Virus record (IMG/VR): IMGVR_UViG_3300048837_001744
Location: 1 to 39,254 of that record
Strand: one strand, 5' to 3'
Length of the DNA stretch: 39,254 nucleotides
From: a virus
The position numbers were made by a program, and so were the translations under genes. Shown one piece after another: positions 36,384 to 39,254 of this stretch (position 1 is its first letter; each line of letters starts with the position of its first letter). The notes beneath the pieces were generated by a model. The model was not told where the DNA came from. It made no database searches and was given only the letters and a program-made list of their open reading frames with translations.

Positions 36384-37173
36384 GCTGAAGTCCGGCCACA
36401 CGTTCGCGATCGAGCAGCTGCTGCCCGAGCACCGCGAGGCGATCTACGCGCACGCCGAGCGCGAGCAGCCGCGCGAGTGCTGCGGCCTTTTGGTACGCGA
36501 GCCCGCGTGCGGCGCCGTGCTGTACTTGCCGGCGGCGAACTTGTGCGCCGAAGGCGGGCACGACCGCTTCCGGCTCGACCCGATGACGTACGCCGAGGCC
36601 GAGGAGATCGGCCAGGTCCTCGCCGTCGTGCACAGCCACCCGAACGCGAGCGCCAACCCGAGCATGGCCGACCGCGTCGGCTGCGAGCGCAGCGCCCTGA
36701 CGTGGCTCGTGATGGGCTGGCCCAGCGGCGTCGTGAAGGCGGTCAGCCCCGAGGGCTGGCAGGCGCCGTACAAGGGGCGCGAGTTCTGCCACGGCGTGCT
36801 CGACTGCTACACGCTGATCCAGGACTGGTACCTGCGCGAGCTGCGCATCGAGCTGCCCGACTTCGAGCGCGAGGACGGCTGGTGGGAGCCCGCGCGCGGC
36901 GAAGACCTCTACATGCGCCACTACCGCGAGGCAGGCTTCGAGCGCGTCGACGGGCCGCCGCAGCGCCACGACGTGATCCTGATGCAGGTGCGCAGCGACC
37001 AGGCCAACCACGGCGCCGTCTACCTCGGCGACGGCGTGCTGCTGCATCACCTGCACGGGCGCCTGAGCTGCGAGGACGTGTACGGCGGCTACTGGGAGCG
37101 CCACACGCTCGCGCTGCTGCGCCACCGCAGCCGCACCGGCGCGCTCGCCATGCCGTTGCAGGCCGCGGCATGA
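36376..37173 (+). CDS. K: Tail tip protein K (JAB/Mov34 + NlpC/P60 peptidase)
   Basis: The 265-residue protein joins two enzyme-like domains. The N-terminal JAMM/MPN domain has HSHPNASANPSMAD, exactly the HxH-x7-SxxD zinc motif. The C-terminal NlpC/P60 domain has its Cys in HGVLDCYTLIQDWY and its His in HGAVYLGDGVLLHHLHG. Lambda K has the same pair; NlpC/P60 domains cleave peptidoglycan peptides, useful for local wall opening at infection. All key residues are present. Confidence 0.92.
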   Translation: MPELKSGHTFAIEQLLPEHREAIYAHAEREQPRECCGLLVREPACGAVLYLPAANLCAEGGHDRFRLDPMTYAEAEEIGQVLAVVHSHPNASANPSMADRVGCERSALTWLVMGWPSGVVKAVSPEGWQAPYKGREFCHGVLDCYTLIQDWYLRELRIELPDFEREDGWWEPARGEDLYMRHYREAGFERVDGPPQRHDVILMQVRSDQANHGAVYLGDGVLLHHLHGRLSCEDVYGGYWERHTLALLRHRSRTGALAMPLQAAA

Positions 37174-37895
37174 CGGTCGAGGTGATCCGCGAGGTGCGGC
37201 TCTACGGGCCGCTGGGGCGCCGCTTCGGGCGCGTGCACCGGCTGGCCGTCGCCACCCCGGCGGAGGCCGCGCAGGCGCTGTGCGCGGTGCTGCCGGGTTT
37301 CGAGCGCGCCTTCCTGGGCGCGCCCGGACGCCCCCCCGCGCGCTACCACGTGTTCGTCGGCCGCGGCGGGCAGCGCGAGACGGTCGGCCTCGAGCGCGCG
37401 GTCGAGCCAGTCGGCCGCACCGAGCCGATCCGCTTCGTGCCGGTGATCGAGGGCGCCAAGCGCGCCGGGCTGCTGCAGGTCGTGCTCGGCGCGGCGCTGA
37501 TGATCGCAGCGCCCTACGCGGCGGGTGCGATCTTCGCTGCCGGCGGCAGCATCGGGCTGGCGGCGGGTGTCTCGACCTACGGTGTGCTCGCCGGAAAGAT
37601 GCTGATCCTCGGCGGCATCGTCTCGCTGCTCAGCCCGCAGCGCAAGGGCGGCGCGGCGCCGGCGCCCGAGAACATGCCGAGCTACGGCTTCGATGCCGGA
37701 CCGGTGAATACGACGCAGCAGGGCCTGCCGGTGCCAATCGGGTTCGGCCGCATGGTGATCGGCTCGGCGGTGATCTCGGCGGGCCTCGCGACCGACGACC
37801 TGGTGCTCGCCGCGGCGCCGGCGCCGATCCCGCCGGCAACGCTGCCGCCCTACATGTCTCCCGACCCGTACGTCAGCACCTCGGACGGGCCGTGA
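37170..37895 (+). CDS. Tail assembly protein I (lambda gpI-like)
   Basis: The 241-residue protein (VEVIREVRLYGPLGRRFGRVHRLAVATPAEAAQALCAVLPGFERAFL at the N-terminus; VLGAALMIAAPYAAGAIFAAGGSIGLAAGVSTYGVLAGKMLILGGIVSLLSP in the middle; QQGLPVPIGFGRMVIGSAVISAGL late) is the lambda I family. A ubiquitin-like N-terminal domain is followed by a hydrophobic Gly/Ala stretch. It helps build the tail tip with J. The ATG overlaps the K stop (ATGA). Confidence 0.9.
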   Translation: MTVEVIREVRLYGPLGRRFGRVHRLAVATPAEAAQALCAVLPGFERAFLGAPGRPPARYHVFVGRGGQRETVGLERAVEPVGRTEPIRFVPVIEGAKRAGLLQVVLGAALMIAAPYAAGAIFAAGGSIGLAAGVSTYGVLAGKMLILGGIVSLLSPQRKGGAAPAPENMPSYGFDAGPVNTTQQGLPVPIGFGRMVIGSAVISAGLATDDLVLAAAPAPIPPATLPPYMSPDPYVSTSDGP

Positions 37896-39254
37896 CGATG
37901 ATCGAAGGCGCGAAGAAGGGCGGCGGCGGCAGCGCGGCCGTCGAGGCGCCCGACACGCGCCGCTCGGTGCAGACGGCGCAGGTCGTCGACCTCTGGTGCG
38001 AGGGCGAGATCGAGGGCCTCGTCAACGGGCTGAAGAGCGTCTACCTCGACGGCGTGCCGATCGAGAACGCCGACGGCAGCAAGAACTTCGAGAACGTCGT
38101 CTTCGCCCACACGCACGGCACGCAGGGCCAGGCGGCGTTGCCGGGCTTCGACCAGGTGCAGACCGAGATCGGCGTCGGCGTCACCGTGACGGCCGCGACG
38201 CCGGTGACGCGCACGATCACCAATGCGGCCGTCGATACGGTGCGGGTCACGATCGCGGTGCCGCAGCTCACGAGCCAGGACACCTCGACCGGCGACCTGC
38301 GCGGCTCGAGCTTCGAGTACGCGATCGAGGTGCAAAGCGCGGGCGGAGGCTTCGTCGAGCGCGCCCGCGCGACGCTCACCGAAAAGATCGGCTCGACCTA
38401 CAAGTTCGCGCGCAGGATTCAGCTCAGCGGCCCGGCACCGTGGGACGTGCGCGTCAAGCGCATCAGCCCCGACAGTGGCAGCAGCGCCATCGTCAACGCG
38501 TTCGCCTGGGACAGCTATACCGAGATCCAGTCGCTCAAGCTGCGCTACCCGAACTCGGCGATCGGCGCGCTGCAAGTGAGCGCGCGCCAGTTCAACCACA
38601 TCCCGACGCGCGCCTACGACATGCTGCTGCAGCGCGTGCAGGTGCCCGTCAACTACAACCCGATCACGCGCGTCTACACGGGCACGTGGGACGGCACGTT
38701 CAAGACCGCGTGGACGGACAACCCGGCGTGGATCTTCCGCGAGGTGGCAACGCACCCGCGCTGGGGCCTGGGCCAGTACGTCAGCGCGGGCGCGGTCAAC
38801 AAGTGGCGGCTCTACACCATCTCGCAGTACTGCGACGGCATGGTCGACCGCGGCAACGGGCAGCTCGAGCCGCGCTTCACGTGCAGCCTGTACCTGCAGA
38901 CGCGCGAGCAGGCGCGCAAAGTGCTGCAGGACCTGGCGGCGGTGTTCCGCGCGATCAGCTTCTGGGCCGGCGGCGAGCTGCAGGTGGTGCAGGACGCGCC
39001 GGCCGACCCGGTGATGCAGTTCAGCCCTGCGAACGTGGTCGACGGCGCGTTCGAGTACCAGGGCCAGAGCGGTCTGCAGCGCCACAGCGTCTTCATCGTC
39101 TACTACAACGACCTGACGCAGCTCGGCAAGCGCGTGCCCGAGGTCTACGCGCCGGACGACCTGGTCGCGCGCTACGGCATCCGCGAGCTGGAGTTGAGCC
39201 CGATCGGCGTCGCCTCGCGCGGGCAGGCGCAGCGCCTGGCGCGCTGGGCCGCCT
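37892..39254 (+). CDS. J: Host-specificity tail protein J, N-terminal part (runs off window)
   Basis: The frame starts at GTG 37892 (overlapping the I stop as GTGA) or ATG 37898 and is open to the window end, about 452 residues. It shows the J family order: DTRRSVQTAQVVDLWCEGEIEGLVNGLKSVYLDGVPIENADGS, then FARRIQLSGPAPWDVRVKRISPDS, YDMLLQRVQVPVNYNP, WTDNPAWIFREVATHPRWGLGQYV and the FTCSLYLQTREQARKVLQDLAAVFRA block. J forms the central fibre hub and binds the receptor with its C-terminal part, not seen here. Host range cannot be judged from this portion. Confidence 0.92.
   Translation, partial: MTMIEGAKKGGGGSAAVEAPDTRRSVQTAQVVDLWCEGEIEGLVNGLKSVYLDGVPIENADGSKNFENVVFAHTHGTQGQAALPGFDQVQTEIGVGVTVTAATPVTRTITNAAVDTVRVTIAVPQLTSQDTSTGDLRGSSFEYAIEVQSAGGGFVERARATLTEKIGSTYKFARRIQLSGPAPWDVRVKRISPDSGSSAIVNAFAWDSYTEIQSLKLRYPNSAIGALQVSARQFNHIPTRAYDMLLQRVQVPVNYNPITRVYTGTWDGTFKTAWTDNPAWIFREVATHPRWGLGQYVSAGAVNKWRLYTISQYCDGMVDRGNGQLEPRFTCSLYLQTREQARKVLQDLAAVFRAISFWAGGELQVVQDAPADPVMQFSPANVVDGAFEYQGQSGLQRHSVFIVYYNDLTQLGKRVPEVYAPDDLVARYGIRELELSPIGVASRGQAQRLARWAA

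Larger units (their letters stand above)
127..39254. mobile_element. Mu-like transposable prophage, B3-like type (left end to gene J; right end not in window)
   Basis: The stretch carries every landmark of a transposable phage: paired end repeats at the left, a DDE transposase (A) with AAA+ partner (B), repressor, Gam-like, GemA and Mor-like genes, Mu-type head genes (gp28/29/30/G/I/T-like, gp36, gp37) and then a lambda-like non-contractile tail set. A leftward early operon beside a rightward structural arm, with siphovirus tails, is the arrangement of B3-like Mu-related phages rather than Mu itself. The proposed left end is a TG dinucleotide at 127-128, as in most TG...CA-bounded elements; this choice is an inference. 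Confidence 0.85.

Noticed and set aside
1-39254. CRISPR arrays, tRNA or rRNA genes
   Set aside because: No regularly spaced direct repeats with unique spacers and no tRNA-like cloverleaf or rRNA segment were recognised on reading either strand.

Overview
The window holds the left end and most of a transposable (Mu-like) prophage in a very GC-rich bacterium. The gene families and the dense coding suggest a betaproteobacterium of the order Burkholderiales; a repeat at 35268-35339 resembles dispersed repeats I associate with Leptothrix/Rubrivivax/Comamonadaceae-type genomes. Bases 1 to about 126 are an interrupted host gene (DUF442/BLH-like phosphatase or sulfurtransferase family). The phage seems to start near 127, just before two copies of gcgataaatggaag that look like transposase end-binding sites. 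The right end lies outside the window, which stops inside the tail host-specificity gene J.

Region 1 (about 287-12004, minus strand) is the early operon, nearly every gene touching the next through ATGA, GTGA or TGATG overlaps. From its promoter side it runs: an 8-codon leader, two BcepMu-gp16-like DNA-binding proteins, a small unknown, an IclR-like HTH protein, a coiled-coil protein whose gene carries two large palindromes, DDE transposase A, AAA+ transposition protein B, a small membrane protein, several winged-helix or zinc-binding small proteins, a Gam-like DNA-end protein, GemA/gp16, a 22-residue micro-ORF, a small HTH protein, a Mor/C-type activator, one or two overlapping small ORFs and a D12-class adenine methyltransferase.

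Region 2 (about 11.5-14.5 kb) is the lysogeny control and cargo zone: a Cro/CI-type repressor, facing promoters with repeated heptamers, a small helical protein, a lipoprotein, a DUF5131 (Gp37/Gp68) protein and a zinc-ribbon protein.

Region 3 (14.5-25.6 kb, plus strand) begins at a 20-bp element that recurs exactly before the protease gene at 26.8 kb; both are likely late promoters. It encodes a putative structural protein, a probable beta-helix tailspike/depolymerase, a small membrane protein, then the Mu-type packaging and head set (DUF2730, gp26-like, gp27-like, terminase, DUF935 portal, minor head protein with a C-terminal nuclease-like domain, gpG). Two minus-strand gene pairs interrupt it: an HTH pair between terminase and portal, and a more A+T-rich pair of membrane proteins between gpG and the protease.

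Region 4 (26.8-39.25 kb) holds protease/scaffold, decoration and major capsid genes, gp35/gp36/gp37-like genes, then a lambda-type siphovirus tail: tube, chaperone with a T7 slippery run, tape measure, M, L, K, I and the start of J. Mu-like heads plus lambda-like tails match the B3-like group of transposable siphophages. No endolysin, holin-spanin set, tRNA or CRISPR array was recognised. All family names come from reading the sequence; no database search was run.
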